The notes: a model not told the origin generated them from the sequence alone. 64,000 nt of DNA from Orientallactaga sibirica (GCA_036365145.1 JAEOAD010002231.1:3947501-4011500); one strand, 5' to 3'. Positions 1 through 11,629 are shown, counted from the stretch's first letter. Numbers and translations: made by a program.

Positions 1-90
1 CTATTTCTCTAGTGTGTGCTTCTTTTGTGAACCATAGATATAGATCCTTTTTTTTTCTTTCCTTTCTTTCCATTCTTTTTTTCTTTCTTT

Positions 91-300
91 CTGTGCTGGT
101 GATTCAACCTAGGACTTTGATCATGCCCGGCAAGTGCTCTACCACTAAACTATATCCCTATTCCTTTTATTTTGAGATAAAGTCATATTAAGATACCCAG
201 TCTTTGAACTCATCATGCAGCCCAGACAAGTCTGGAATCCTCCTGCCTCAGCCTCTTGAGTAACTGAGATTACAGGCATGTGCCAGCAGGCCCAGCTTGG
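91..300 (-). mobile_element. B1/ID composite SINE (B1-dID-like), old
   Basis: On the minus strand a B1-type half (300 to about 175, CCTGCCTCAGCCTC seen in complement) is followed by an ID-type half (165-91, GATTCAACCTAGGACTTTGA region). That order, B1 then ID, is that of B1-dID rather than B4. Preceded by a T/C-rich run at 44-92. Confidence 0.5.
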
Positions 301-1130
301 TAGTCTTCTCCTTAATTAAACATTAAAGTTTATCTGTTCCTAATTCAGTGTTATCCTTTAGAGTCTGATATTGGGGCCTTTGTACTGATACACATGGCTC
401 TGTTGCTTCCATCCATGTAAAGCTATCCCAAGTTCACTAGCATTTTATTAGGGAGGTTTATGACCTTGTTATAATAATCATGGCCATTGGACATTCACTG
501 CTTTTTCCTCACAAATAACAACTTGAGAGGTTGGTTTATACACCTCCATTCTCAGAAGTGAAGTGATGAGTTTGTGATCACCTTACCAGGCAGAAAGAAC
601 AATATTATTAGATATTAAAACAGACCTGTGGGTCACCTCTCTGATTTTCAATCCTGAGTGTTTCAACATGTGCACTGGACTGGGAAACGCATTCATGCAT
701 CTCCTCATTGGCTCACCAGGTTCTGATCTTGATTATGTATTACAGAACCTAGGGAAAACTGCTACTATCCTGAAATGGGACTTAGGGAGAAACAACAGAA
801 GAAGGGTTTCTGTCAAAACACTGGAATCCAAGGATAAGAAAAGAAAAATCCCCCATTTTTGAGCTGTGACTTCTTGAGCAAGCAAAGATAAGGGTTTTCC
901 CTCCTATACAAAGAAGTCTCATATACCAGAACATTAATGTATCACTTTCATACTCAGCTAACTCTGAACCCAACATGACAGCAAGTTGTGTGTCTTCTAC
1001 AATAGCAAAATGGAAATATGTTTTCTGGAGAAAACCAGAAAGCAAGTGAAGACCGATGGCTCATTGCAGGAACTCAGAGGCTATTAGATGTGTTAATATA
1101 GTCACTATGTGGCAGCACCATGACCTTGTG
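301..1130. other. Intronic sequence, nothing recognised
   Basis: A/T-rich and apparently unique. Short open frames on both strands around 668-1045 show no known motif. Confidence 0.6.
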
Positions 1131-1412
1131 GTGGATATTATTTTATTTTATTTTAATTTTTTTGGAGAGAAACACAGAGAGAGACAGAGAGGGAGAGGGA
1201 GACAGAGATGGGTGCGCCAGCAGCCTCTCAGCTGCTGCGAACGAAATCCAGATGTGTGCGCCCCCTTGTGGTCAAGTGCGGCATTGTGCCCTTGCGTCAC
1301 TTTGCATCTGGCTAAACGTGGGACCTGGAGATTGGAACTGCTGGAGATTGGAACCAGCAGTTCTTAGGCTTAGGAGGCAGGTGCCTTAACCACTAAGCCA
1401 TCTCTCCAGCCC
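1131..1412 (-). mobile_element. DIP-type SINE, GA-rich long variant
   Basis: Ends in GCCATCTCTCCAGCCC, the complement of the DIP head, and starts with the complement of an A/T-rich tail and an AGAGAGACAGAGAG tract. The body includes GTGCGCCCCCTTGTGG, shared with the copy at 18025. Reading frames through it are incidental. Confidence 0.85.
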
Positions 1413-1665
1413 AGATTTTATTTTTAAATGTAACACCTCATAACTATAATTTTCTATAATACATAGGAACCCCCCCTTATTAACAAAGCTTTAGACAAGT
1501 AAGGAAGACTCCATGAAGGATTTTGTTTTGCTGTTTTACTTATGCAACATGACTTCAAGTATAGGACCTCACCAAATAGGAACAATGGTCCAGATTATGT
1601 AATAAATGCTGTGAGTCCACATAGTAGGAGAAATTAAGTCTCTGATTTCAAAAAAACATGAAGTG

Positions 1666-1861
1666 GAGATAGAGAGATTGCTTAGTGGTTAAGGCACTTG
1701 TCTGCAATGCCAAAGGATCAAGGTTCAATTCCCTAGAACCCATGTAAGCCAGATACACAAGGTGGTGCGTCTGAAGTTCGTTTACAATGGCTGGAGGCCC
1801 TGGCACAACTACTTTTTCTCTCCCTCTCTCAAATAGATAAATAATAAATAAATAAATATAG
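1666..1861 (+). mobile_element. DIP SINE with target-site duplication
   Basis: Head, B-box (GGTTCAATTCC), pyrimidine run and AAATAA-rich tail are present. It is flanked by perfect 15-bp direct repeats AAAAAACATGAAGTG at 1651-1665 and 1862-1876. Confidence 0.9.
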
Positions 1862-1876
1862 AAAAAACATGAAGTG

Positions 1877-2689
1877 TAACCTGGTCATTCAGGTCACAGG
1901 ACTAATTACTGTGACTTGATGTTACCCGCCATGAAAATCAGTATTTCTAAAAAATTAAAGAACATCTGTATCAATGTTTAAAGGAGACTTTCAACATGGA
2001 GATAATATTTTAAATTTGGCACAGTAGTTCAGTAAATTTAGCACAAAGTAGAATCAAAAATTCATGTGTATTTCTTTTGAGTCATTGTTCCAGCAACTCA
2101 ATTGCAGTCAGCTGGAGTTGCTTTGAATTTTTCTCAGATTTCTATTTAATGTAATGGCCAAAATTCCTACCTGTGTTCTTCTCTCTGCCTTTCTGGGCAT
2201 GTTTTATTTTGGTGTTATCATCCTGGCTTTGATCTCTGTATTCATTAACATCTGTGAGGCCTTGTGGCTGAGGTTTGCCCTCAGGAACTGCCAGACTCTA
2301 CAAAGGAGGGACTAGATTAAAAGGATGATAAAAGTGGTAAACCTGCATTTGCTTTTTCCTTCATTTGCTTTACAGACTAGAAGGATTTCTAATATTCTAA
2401 TCATATCACGAAACATAGTCAAGATAGTCCAGTAAACTATTACACATCATAAAGTTTCTTCTAAACAACTTAATGTGTCCTTGATACCAAAATTGTCATC
2501 TCTACATCCCTAAATATTACAATGAAAAGAGAATTAATCAGAAAGCTTAAAGAGAATAAACCAGATAAAAAGTAGGAAAGACTATCTTTTCATATAGAAT
2601 TATCTATGTGTTTTAAAGGATAATTTAGTTAAAGAAAGAGACAGAAAACAAAGAGCCTTGTATTTGTAAACAGTTGTAGATTTGTATGC
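1877..2689. other. Intronic sequence, nothing recognised
   Basis: Unique-looking, A/T-rich, without a clear repeat, open frame or splice-site pair. Confidence 0.6.
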
Positions 2690-3270
2690 CGTTAAAAAAG
2701 TAATACACGAGGGCCTACACCTATTAAATTCTCTCTAAAATAATAATGGTTATCCATGTGTCTTGCCCTGACCTCACTCTCCGTTGGAGAATCTGCTTTT
2801 CTCTTTCAGATGGATGCATATCCTGAGGAGAGAATCAGCCCATCTCACCACATCAGGGCACCAGGTGAAGTCATTGAGTTATAGAGGAAATGAGCAAGAG
2901 TGCTGCTTTCTTGGTGAACCTGGTACCAAGCACAAGGGCGAAGGAGATAGACACAAAGGAATCTCAACCCCTACCAAATCAGAAATCCAGAGACACAGAG
3001 ACTCACAAAACCTCGTAACTGAAATAGACCTAAAATGAACCCGACATGGCTTAGGGAAATTCGCGGAAGAGATTTGTTAGATTGTTAGATTGTTAGAGCC
3101 ATGAGTTGGGTCATTATGCACAGAGTCATTGCCTCTCCCGCATAACTGATGGCTACCCACATAAGGCAAGACCCACATTACCCATGGGGGGAGGACAGGG
3201 AGAAGGCTAATGATGGTACCATTAAACTATATACATAACTAATAAAAATATATTTAAAAAATAAAAAAAT
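2690..3270 (+). mobile_element. L1-type 3' end (jerboa LINE tail family)
   Basis: Contains blocks shared by several copies in this window: CTCCGTTGGAGAATCTG, the 'CCAGAGACACAGAGACTC' segment, 'GGCTTAGGGAAATTCG', and a closing run before an A/T-rich tail (ATAAAAATATATTT). I read it as a 5'-truncated LINE 3' UTR; the family name is not certain. Confidence 0.6.
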
Positions 3271-6200
3271 TAATACATTAGGATCCCAGTTCTCAATGGT
3301 AACAGCCTACAAAACTATAGCAGTAGGGCACTGGATTTTGTTTTGGGGAAGAATGTTATAAATGAAGTGTGGAAATTAAACAAACTAGACATGTCTACAA
3401 TCACTCAGTCATTCCTCTTAATTCAGTGTCATGGAAGAAATGGGGCTTTAGAAAGTAATTGACTTTCTTCAGAAAGTTGTGGTTGGAGGGCCAAGGAAGG
3501 TGGAATGGTTTAGGTCTAGAAGACAACTTAAGAACTTTGTAAGTGAACAGAGACATGAAGAGTGGCTGGGTGATGGGAAAAAGAAAAAACACAGAGGGCA
3601 ATATTCCATGGTTACTTATTAAACAAAAAGAAATGTCATTTTTTTTGTAAATAGTTTTCTGTGAAATGGAACTTTATGATTAAAGACATGAGTTTGCATA
3701 TGATTTCCTTGATCTGTTATATAGGCAGTTTTAGCAAATTTCTTTTGAAGTTTAATTGCATATCTGTCTGTCATCTATCAAGGCTAAGTGCATTTTTGAT
3801 AATTACTAGTTAAAATATTTCTTACCTTGGTATTTTAATTTTATTTTTCAGCACACTATCATATCTATAATTTTGTCTTTTGCTTCTTAAAAATAACAAA
3901 ACTTTGTTACATTTCAATTTCTGAATTCCAGCTGAGCTGGAGAAGAGGGTGCTAAGGAGATTCAAACAGCACTAAGAGTCTTTTCAGAGAGCATGTCTGA
4001 AGAGGACCACTGAAACTGTGAATGAAGCGAGTGGGCCACCAGGACTGTTATGCAACCATCATGCACTGTTGCATCTGGAGTGCCTTCACATCTCAAGGCA
4101 GCCAGGAGCCAGATACAGAGCTACCACCTAGCTTTGAGGGGTCATGGCAGATAACAAGAATGCCCAAACAGGCGGGAAAGGCTTGGAAGAAGGCAGGAAG
4201 CAGAACACAGGGAAACTACCAGGATATGCAATGAAGCTATTAGTACTCTTTATATGGGAAGCCAAGGGCTCCCTCTGATGAAGTCTTTAGAAGTATGGCA
4301 ACTTCTAAAGAGATATAAAAGCCATTTGCTGAATTAAATATAGTAAATATAGATTGAAATTCACAGGAAATCAATGGACCATGCCCATCTTCTTTGTATA
4401 CACATTTTTAGTGTATCATATGCCATTATCACAGTGTATCTATATTGTCCTCTTCTCTCTCCTTTCAGAGATGGTTTATCCACACAGTGCTTTCAAGGAG
4501 TGATGAGTCCTTCTCATCTGTAAAGTTCATTGTCAGGGTTGATAACGGTAGCTCAAGGTACAGCAATTTTTGGGGGGAGGGCAGAGGCAGGAAGCTGAAT
4601 TCTATGGCCTATGTTAAGCCTGCTCTCTCTTGTCTTTCAAATGAGGGGTAAATTAAAAGATTTTCCTGTCTGACTCTTCTTTTTCCTGTTCCCCTATCTC
4701 AGGGCTGGACTCAATCACTTTGAACCCTGGGTGATAGGTATGGTAGGATGTCAATAAGAGAGTTTTATATGCCACACAGCTCAACCAGTTCTCCTGGTCC
4801 CTGCCATCAGGACAATGGAAAAATCTCTTTGCTAACCTATGTGTACGACAACATTGGTCAGCACCATTATGAACTGGGATCTCTAAGTCCAGCAAGCAGG
4901 AACACACTTCTCCTTAAACCTATGAGCCCTTAATATACTAAAGAATGTTTTGTAATAAAATAAACATTTGATGTTCATGATAGAATATTTGAGTATGTTT
5001 GTAGATGCCTAGATAATAAGCCAAAGTATTTATAGTGTTTGTTTCCAAGTTGCAGGGCTATCAATTATTTAGTTTCTTCTATTATTTTTTAACAAAATCA
5101 GTTACAAAGTTGTTGCCATCTTGTATGCTCAATTTTTTAACAGAAAGTTCCAATGAGCTCTTGCCAATAGGAAATTATAGAGTACTTTTTACTATTATTT
5201 AGGAAACACAATATTTCAAGCATAATATAAACAATTAGACCACATGTGAATAAATCCAAGGTAAATAGCCTTACCTCTCTTGTTAAGTAGATTAAAATCT
5301 ACCAGGTGTCTTTTTAAACATACACTTATGAATAGAACACTCTTGCAAGGGCAAAAAGAAACAAATGTAATGCCAATGGTGAAAAGAGAGTGTAATACCA
5401 CCTGCCTCTAGGGATGCAGAGTGAGTAGCCAAATGGTGTTGGAGCCCCTTGGCATATGTGAATTTTAGAAACTGAAAAAGTAATTAAGATCAAGTAAAAA
5501 TAAAAATGTGTACTTAAGTTCCTCTATTATTTTCAGCCTCCTCTTGTCCTCTTTTTACACATAAAACTCTAATCTGTTGTTAGAATAACTTGAACTGAAT
5601 TATTTTGATTTACTGCACAAAAAATGCAGCCTATCCTCTTGTTTGAACAATAAACAAATAGAACTGATTTTCTGACTCAGTATTTCAACACTGAATGTTG
5701 TAGACACTTCTGCCTTCGTTACACCCCATGGCAACACTATTAAGGAAGGCGCTGCCTGTTTTCAGTTAGGTAAAGATCTATTTGTAGACAGCCCTGACAT
5801 TAAGTCTAAGGCTTGCACACAGGACTGTCACAGAGCAATTGTCAGTCAAGGGCTGTATCTAGTCATTATGCATTCACAGTTCACTCAGAGAACCTAGGTG
5901 AATCTAGTGTTTCCTCCATTTTCCACTTCCTTCTTCCAATCTTCACTCACTTCACCAGTTGCTGGGAGTGATCTGAGTTTACATAGAGAAAAATGATGGA
6001 TCAGATTACTTCCCAACATCTCTTCCCAGCTTAATACATATAGGTAAAATATTTACTTACGTTGCCTCAGGTTTAACCAAGCATGGTTTTCCTTTGGTTT
6101 AACTATGATTGTTCCCATGGTGACTTGAAGACTGTATTGTTGTTAATTTATGTATTTTGATACTAACTGAAGACAGGTGGGTAATGTCATAGCCAGCAAG

Positions 6201-6400
6201 AAAGAAGTTAAGAAATGAAGGAAATAATGAACATTGAATGATTGGTTAGTTAACAAACTTGCAGTATCAATTAGCTCCTCAGTCCTCATATAAATTTTTA
6301 TGAGTCATATAAGTTCCTAAACTTTTAAATATAAATTAAAACTTTAAGAAGTAGAGAAAAGGTTGATCTGATGTAAGAATTCTAAGAACATTTAAAAGAG
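3271..6400. other. Long intronic block without recognised repeats
   Basis: About 3.1 kb with no clear SINE or LINE. Short frames near 4022-4234 and 4445-4933 have no family resemblance. GGTTTAACC (6071-6079) is a short perfect palindrome, and GGTTTAAC recurs at 6098. Confidence 0.6.
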
Positions 6401-6602
6401 GTCTGCAAAGATAGCTCAGCAGTTAAAGGTACTAGCTCACAATACCTGATGACCTGAGTTCAATTCCCCAGTACCTACATAAAGCTAGATGCATAAAGTG
6501 GAACATGTGTCTGGAGTTTGTTTACAGTGGCAAAAAGGTCTGGCATGCCCATTCATATTCTCTCTCTCTCCCCTCTTTGTCTGTTTAGAAATAAATTTAA
6601 AA
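6401..6602 (+). mobile_element. DIP SINE, diverged
   Basis: Head GATAGCTCAGCAGTTAAAGG, B-box GAGTTCAATTCCCC, TC run, then A-rich tail that runs straight into the following B1. Confidence 0.85.
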
Positions 6603-6775
6603 GCCGGGCATGGTGGTGCATGCCTTTAATCCCAGCACTGGGGAGGCAGAGATAGGAAGATCACCAGGAGTTCAAGGCCACCCTGTGACTACATAGTGAG
6701 TTCCAGTCAGCCTGGACTAGAGTGAAACCCTACCTCAAAAAAACAAAATAAATAAATAAATAAATAAATTTAAAA
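6603..6775 (+). mobile_element. B1 SINE
   Basis: Starts GCCGGGCATGGTGGTGCATG and has TTTAATCCCAGCACT and ACTACATAGTGAG blocks; ends in a (AAAT)n tail at about 6745-6775. Confidence 0.92.
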
Positions 6776-6855
6776 ATATTTTTAAGAAAAGAACACTTAG
6801 AAGAGCTGTTATTGCAACATAATGTGAGGTGAGAAACAGACCAATAATATGACAA

Positions 6856-7066
6856 TGGGGCTGGAGAGAGTGGATTAGTGGTTAAGGCGCTTGCCTGCAA
6901 AGCCAAAGAACCCAGGTTCAATTCCCCAGGCCCCACATAAACCAGATCCACAAGGTGGTACATGTGCCTGGCATGCCCATTCTCTCTCTCTCTCTCCGCC
7001 TCTTGTTTCCTCTCTTTACCTCTTTCTCTCTCTCTCTCAAATAAATAAAAATAAAATATTTTTAAA
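6856..7066 (+). mobile_element. DIP SINE
   Basis: GGGCTGGAGAGAG head, CAGGTTCAATTCCCCAGG B-box, pyrimidine run, AAATAAATAAAAAT tail. Flanked by near-identical ATA(A/G)TATGACAA direct repeats. It lacks part of the body between the CCACAAGGTGG and CTGGCATGCCC blocks. Confidence 0.88.
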
Positions 7067-7574
7067 AAATAGTATGACAAGGAAGTTCACAATGAGGAGG
7101 ACAGAGCAATTAGAGATGCTTAAGCAAAGAGAAGTTCTATATGTGGAAAACCAACAAGCTTATAGACAACTCTAATAAAATAATGGGGAGTATGAGTTAG
7201 AATTCTGAGATACACAACCCAAAGCTCTGAGATCCAAAATTTCGATGCCAAATAGACCACCAGAGACATTACCATACTGGAAATGCTTTATTTCACATGG
7301 CTGGAGTCACCTGCCTGAGAATTGCCTGTGAGCATTCAGAGGAAGCAGAAAGCAAGAACAGCAATAGTACTGGTAAAAACATAAAAGCAAGAAATCAGTT
7401 CAAGAGTATAGCTGAGCTATGACATTCCCACCAGTGGTCCACAGTATTTTTATGCCGGATGACCTTCTCACTTCATTGGATAAAACATGGGCATTTTCTT
7501 ACAGTTCATCTTTTTTGGTATATGTATGTGTGTATACCTGTGTGAATATGTGTTCATAGGTGTGCTGCATTTAC

Positions 7575-7762
7575 CTGCTTGTTTCTCAGGGGCTGAACAA
7601 CTTCCCTGACACAGAGCTCCAAGTCATTGAGGTAATCCCTTTCTGTCTGTATCAGCTCCTGGATGATTTTTGCTCTCTTTGCCATCATCCTCGTTGTCTG
7701 ATGTTCTTCCTCCGTGATCGGGGTCTCAGCTGCAGAACACTCAGCCTGTGGAGTCATCTTTT
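7575..7762 (-). CDS. ARHGEF38: ARHGEF38 coding exon 2 (start of DH domain)
   Basis: This 188-base minus-strand exon follows an acceptor (pyrimidine-rich, TTTAACAG at 7763-7770) and ends at CAG before a GTAAAT donor. Its first two bases complete the split codon from exon 1 (G+AA, Glu), so the join reads LKLQ-EKMTPQ and the reading frame is open throughout; it ends in phase 0. The segment [20 protein letters not shown] followed by [11 protein letters not shown] is the first conserved helix (CR1) of a DH domain, the part that contacts the Rho GTPase. Exons 1 and 2 give 128 residues, against close to 780 for the human protein, so most of the protein is encoded further left. No exon 3 was found in 1-7574. 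Confidence is high: splice phases, both splice sites and the protein family agree. Confidence 0.93.
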
Positions 7763-8396
7763 CTGTTAAACAACAGGTTCAGGTGAGACATTTGCTGAGC
7801 TTTCTTTTTCCTTCTAGATAAAAAATGCAGAATTGTTGTTGGCAAGGAAAGTGGCTCAGTGTGTATTCAACAAAGGCCCTTATGAGGTCTTATGTTTGTT
7901 CCTTCACAAGGTTAGAATCTTACACCATTATGAGCAAGAGGAAAGTGAGAATGAACTGCATCTATCACGTCATTCAGTGACCTCAAATGCCGTGCTTTCT
8001 TCAGCCTCCCCTTGCTGGACTCTCAGGCTATAAGGCAGTCCTTCAGCCTGGAGGAAGGATATATAAAAACTCAGTTCAGAACTTCTGGACATGCTTGCTT
8101 TCAAATCAAGGGAGATTTTAATTAGTAAGTGAAACACCTTCCAATTTTGTTTGACCCTGTTATTAAAAATAATTGCTCAGCAGGTAATACTCAATGAAAT
8201 AAAAAAAACAATCACATATGATTGGTATTTGTCTTTTAATCCACAATGAGAACTCATGAAACGCAAGGTAGTAGTGGATTAAATAAACATCAACTATGAT
8301 CTTTTCATCACTTATCTTTAGCATTATGCAAATGTGGTCATTTCAAAATTACCAAAATACTAATATAAAAATTTTAATAAAACAACTACAGTGTTT

Positions 8397-8592
8397 GGGA
8401 CTGGGAAGAAGGGTCAGCAATTCAAGGGGTTTGCTTGCAAAGCCTGCTTGCCTGGTTTTTATTTTTTTAAGCTGCCCACATAAGTGGGAAGCAAAAACAT
8501 GGCCCAAGAATCTGGTGTTTCTTGCAGTGGCAAGAGACCCTGACATACCTGTATACATGCACCATGCACACACATGTACATAAATAATAATT
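8397..8592 (+). mobile_element. DIP SINE, degenerate
   Basis: Only the outline remains: a GGGACTGGGAAGAAGG head, GCTTGCAAAGCCTG, GCAGTGGCAAGAGACCCTG and an A/T-rich tail. The left edge of the tandem duplication cuts its tail at 8576. Confidence 0.6.
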
Positions 8593-8772
8593 TTTAAAAT
8601 TACAATATTGAAATGTTGAGATTAATTATATGCCTCATAGGCATGAAATATTAAGTTAAGAAAACTAATATATACAATATTTTACAATAATGTAAAACTT
8701 TGAAACTACAAACCATCGATGGTGAGTTCAGACTGAAGACCATGACATCACTGCAGTCATGGAGATCAAGCC

Positions 8773-8773
<1 letters not shown>

Positions 8774-8808
<35 letters not shown>
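8774..8808. repeat. (TG)n microsatellite, unit 1
   Basis: About 17 TG dinucleotides following CCTGCG. Confidence 0.95.
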
Positions 8809-9499
8809 CAAGCTTGAAACTTAATTTTCATGTTACTCTGCAGTTGCACGAGTACTTTTGCCTCTTATTTGGTTACTATGATTCAAGTAACTGATATATG
8901 AGATATGTTCTATATGAACACCATTTCTGAACTATAGAACTAAAAAGACTGCATATAAAATTCAAAGGAACAGTAACAGTGCATACAAGTGGAAGGAGAG
9001 AGGTATTCTGGGCTGATTCTGGAAGCAAAGCTAAGAAGATTAGAGAAGGAGAGGAGTTAATGGTCCATGTAAAGAGGCTGCCCAAGACCATAAGGGGGCA
9101 CTTTAAGAAGCAAAGAGCCTTGCCTCTCTATCCCACTAACATCGGAAGTTTCAACAAAAGCTCAGTATTCAACACGTGTGGAGTTCTGTAAAGGAAATTC
9201 CAACATCAAGTTGAATTACAGCTGGTACCAATCCTTCCTGCCTCAGGAAAGAAGGTGGCTTTGACAAGCGGCATCTAAAAGCACACAGTTTTGCAAGCTT
9301 GGGCCATATGGTGCCAAAGAAACAACTCACATGAGCTGCATCAGAAGAGAAAATCATAGAAGGAGAAAGAAGCCATAGGAGGAGAGAAAATGAATGCTTG
9401 TGGCAGGGGAGTTCTGTAGCCTTCACATGTTGATCTGTGTTATGGGAATTCTAGGCATGTTGGCTAATCTGTGTGTGTTTGCGCGCACGCATGTGTGTG

Positions 9500-9535
9500 T
9501 GTGTGTGCGTGCATGCATGCATGCACGCACACACA
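9500..9535. repeat. 36-bp perfect palindrome of alternating purine-pyrimidine
   Basis: Centred on GCATGCATGCATGC (9511-9524), with GTGTGT on the left mirrored by ACACAC on the right. It lies in a longer alternating tract, about 9467-9545. Confidence 0.9.
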
Positions 9536-9546
9536 GACACACAGAG

Positions 9547-9793
9547 ACCAGTGAGTCTCTCATTCAAGCTGGAGCTGCCATTTTCAGTCTGCAAGCCCCA
9601 TTGATCCTCTGGTCTCTGTCCCCCACCTGCCTGGGGACTGGGATTTGCAGAGATGCACAGCCTTAAAAAAAAAAAAAAAAAAAAAAAAGTTTGTTCTGGG
9701 GAAATGAGAATCAAACTCAGGCAGTCTCAGTTCCTCTCAGGTACTCATGCTTAAGTGGCATGAATTACCCACTGATCAATCTCCCCAGCCCCA
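9547..9793 (-). mobile_element. B3-like SINE with internal poly-A run, unit 1
   Basis: Minus-strand head (complement of CAATCTCCCCAGCCCC at its right edge), complement of GAATCAAACTCAGGCAG as B-box region, and a body with CCACCTGCCTGGGGACTGGG. A run of 24 A at 9665-9688 interrupts it. Confidence 0.6.
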
Positions 9794-9804
9794 TGAATAC
9801 TATT

Positions 9805-9962
9805 TATTTATTTATTTATTTATTTATTTATTTGGATATTTCAAGGTAGGGTTCTCTCTAGTCCAGGCTGGCTTCTATTTCACTATGTAGTCTCAGGATG
9901 GCCTTGAACTCATAGTGATCCTCCCTCTGCCTCCTGTGCCGTGATTAAAGGTGTATGCCACC
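9805..9962 (-). mobile_element. B1 SINE fragment, unit 1
   Basis: (ATTT)n run, then TTTCAAGGTAGGGTTCTC and CTATGTAGTCTCAGGATGG, complement of B1. The 5' end of the element is cut off at the duplication junction. Confidence 0.85.
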
Positions 9963-10161
9963 GTACATAAATAATAATTTTTAAAATTACAATATTGAAA
10001 TGTTGAGATTAATTATATGCCTCATAGGCATGAAATATTAAGTTAAGAAAACTAATATATACAATATTTTACAATAATGTAAAACTTTGAAACTACAAAC
10101 CATCGATGGTGAGTTCAGACTGAAGACCATGACATCACAGCAGTCATGGAGATCAAGCCTG

Positions 10162-10162
<1 letters not shown>

Positions 10163-10202
<40 letters not shown>
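10163..10202. repeat. (TG)n microsatellite, unit 2
   Basis: Counterpart of the tract at 8774, longer by 8 bases, preceded by CCTGCA. Confidence 0.95.
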
Positions 10203-10203
<1 letters not shown>

Positions 10204-10896
10204 CAAGCTTGAAACTTAATTTTCATGTTACTCTGCAGTTGCACGAGTACTTTTGCCTCTTATTTGGTTACTATGATTCAAGTAACTGATATATGAGATA
10301 TGTTCTATGTGAACACCATTTCTGAACTATAGAACTAAAAAGACTGCATATAAAATTCAAAGGAACAGTAACAGTGCATACAAGTGGAAGGAGAGAGGTA
10401 TTCTGGGCTGATTCTGGAAGCAAAGCTAAGAAGATTAGAGAAGGAGAGGAGTTAATGGTCCATGTAAAGAGGCTGCCCAAGACCATAAGGGGGCACTTTA
10501 AGAAGCAAAGAGCCTTGCCTCTCTATCCCACTAACATCGGAAGTTTCAACAAAAGCTCAGTATTCAACACGTGTGGAGTTCTGTAAAGGAAATTCCAACA
10601 TCAAGTTGAATTACAGCTGGTACCAATCCTTCCTGCCTCAGGAAAGAAGGTGGCTTTGACAAGCGGCATCTAAAAGCACACAGTTTTGCAAGCTTGGGCC
10701 ATATGGTGCCAAAGAAACAACTCACATGAGCTGCATCAGAAGAGAAAATCATAGAAGGAGAAAGAAGCCATAGGAGGAGAGAAAATGAATGCTTGTGGCA
10801 GGGGAGTTCTGTAGCCTTCACATGTTGATCTGTGTTATGGGAATTCTAGGCATGTTGGCTAATCTGTGTGTGTGTGTGCTCGCACGTGTGTGTGTG

Positions 10897-10932
10897 TGTG
10901 TGTGCGTGCATGCATGCATGCACGCACACACA
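10897..10932. repeat. 36-bp perfect palindrome, second copy
   Basis: The same palindrome carried by duplication unit 2, centred between 10914 and 10915; the neighbouring TG runs differ slightly from unit 1. Confidence 0.9.
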
Positions 10933-10942
10933 GACACACAGA

Positions 10943-11180
10943 GACCAGTGAGTCTCTCCTTCAAGCTGGAGCTGCCATTTTCAGTCTGCAAGCCCCAGTG
11001 ATCCTCTGGTCTCTGTCCCCCACCTGCCTGGGGACTGGGATTTGCAGAGATGCACAGCTTTAAAAAAAAAAAAAAAAAGTTTGTTCTGGGGAAATGAGAA
11101 TCAAACTCAAGCAGTCTCAGTTCCTCTCAGATACTCATGCTTAAGTGGCATGAATTACCCACTGATCAATCTCCCCAGCC
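10943..11180 (-). mobile_element. B3-like SINE, unit 2
   Basis: Duplicate of the element at 9547 with a 16-A run at 11063-11078. Confidence 0.6.
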
Positions 11181-11186
11181 CCATGA

Positions 11187-11345
11187 ATACTATTTATTTA
11201 TTTATTTGGATATTTCAAGGTAGGGTTCTCTCTAGTCCAGGCTGGCTTCTATTTCACTATGTAGTCTCAGGATGGCCTTGAACTCATAGTGATCCTCCCT
11301 CTGCCTCCTGTGCCGTGATTAAAGGTGTATGCCACCATGCCCAGC
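11187..11345 (-). mobile_element. B1 SINE, unit 2 (complete edge)
   Basis: Same insertion as at 9805, with a shorter (ATTT)n run, and continuing to CCACCATGCCCAGC, the usual B1 edge in complement. Confidence 0.88.
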
Positions 11346-11352
11346 TATGAAT

Positions 11353-11505
11353 ACTTTTTTGTTGTTGTTGTTATTCAAGGTAGTGTCTCACTCTGGCTCA
11401 GGCTGACCTGGAATTCACTATGTAGTCTCAGGGTGGCCTTGAACTCATGGCAATCTTCCTACCTCTGCCTCCCAAATGCTGGGATTAAAGACGTGCACCT
11501 GGGCT
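11353..11505 (-). mobile_element. B1 SINE
   Basis: GTTGTTGTTATTCAAGGTAG, then GACCTGGAATTCACTATG and GCTGGGATTAAAGACGTG in complement orientation. Confidence 0.88.
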
Positions 11506-11534
11506 GCTTTATCTTTTTTTTCTGAGACTTAAAC

Positions 11535-11612
11535 AAGGTAAATGTCTTTCCTTCCTCCCTCCTTTCCTTCTTCCTTGGCTCTCTTCCTTCTTTCCTCTTT
11601 CCTTTCTTTCCC
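11535..11612. repeat. CT-rich pyrimidine tract
   Basis: Mostly C and T with CCTT/TTCC motifs on the plus strand, next to the L1-type tail that follows. Confidence 0.8.
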
Positions 11613-11629
11613 TGTTTTTGTTGTTGTTT

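Larger units (their letters stand above)
1..7574 (-). other. ARHGEF38: ARHGEF38 intron 2 (partial)
   Basis: Begins with the GTAAAT donor at 7574 and runs off the left edge. I found no open segment resembling the rest of a DH domain, so exon 3 is presumed outside the window. Confidence 0.75.
8576..9962. repeat. Tandem duplication, unit 1 (1,387 bp)
   Basis: Begins GTACATAAATAATAATTT and ends GTGTATGCCACC, and the same order of sequence restarts at 9963. The two units differ by a few substitutions and by lengths of the TG, A and ATTT runs, so long stretches (e.g. 8876-9426 versus 10271-10821) are almost identical. The unit has TG tracts, a B3-like SINE and a B1 fragment. No exon is contained. 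Confidence 0.95.
9963..11336. repeat. Tandem duplication, unit 2 (1,374 bp)
   Basis: Second head-to-tail copy. Offset is 1,387 at the start and 1,395 after the TG tract (TG run 8 bases longer here); the A run is shorter (16 versus 24 A). After GCCACC the sequence continues into the rest of the B1 (ATGCCCAGC), so this copy holds the original right edge. Confidence 0.95.

Noticed and set aside
8876..10821. Pairs of identical open frames (8876/10271, 8979/10374, 9169/10564) resembling a small gene family
   Set aside because: They are the two units of the tandem duplication; frames on both strands overlap and none resembles a protein.
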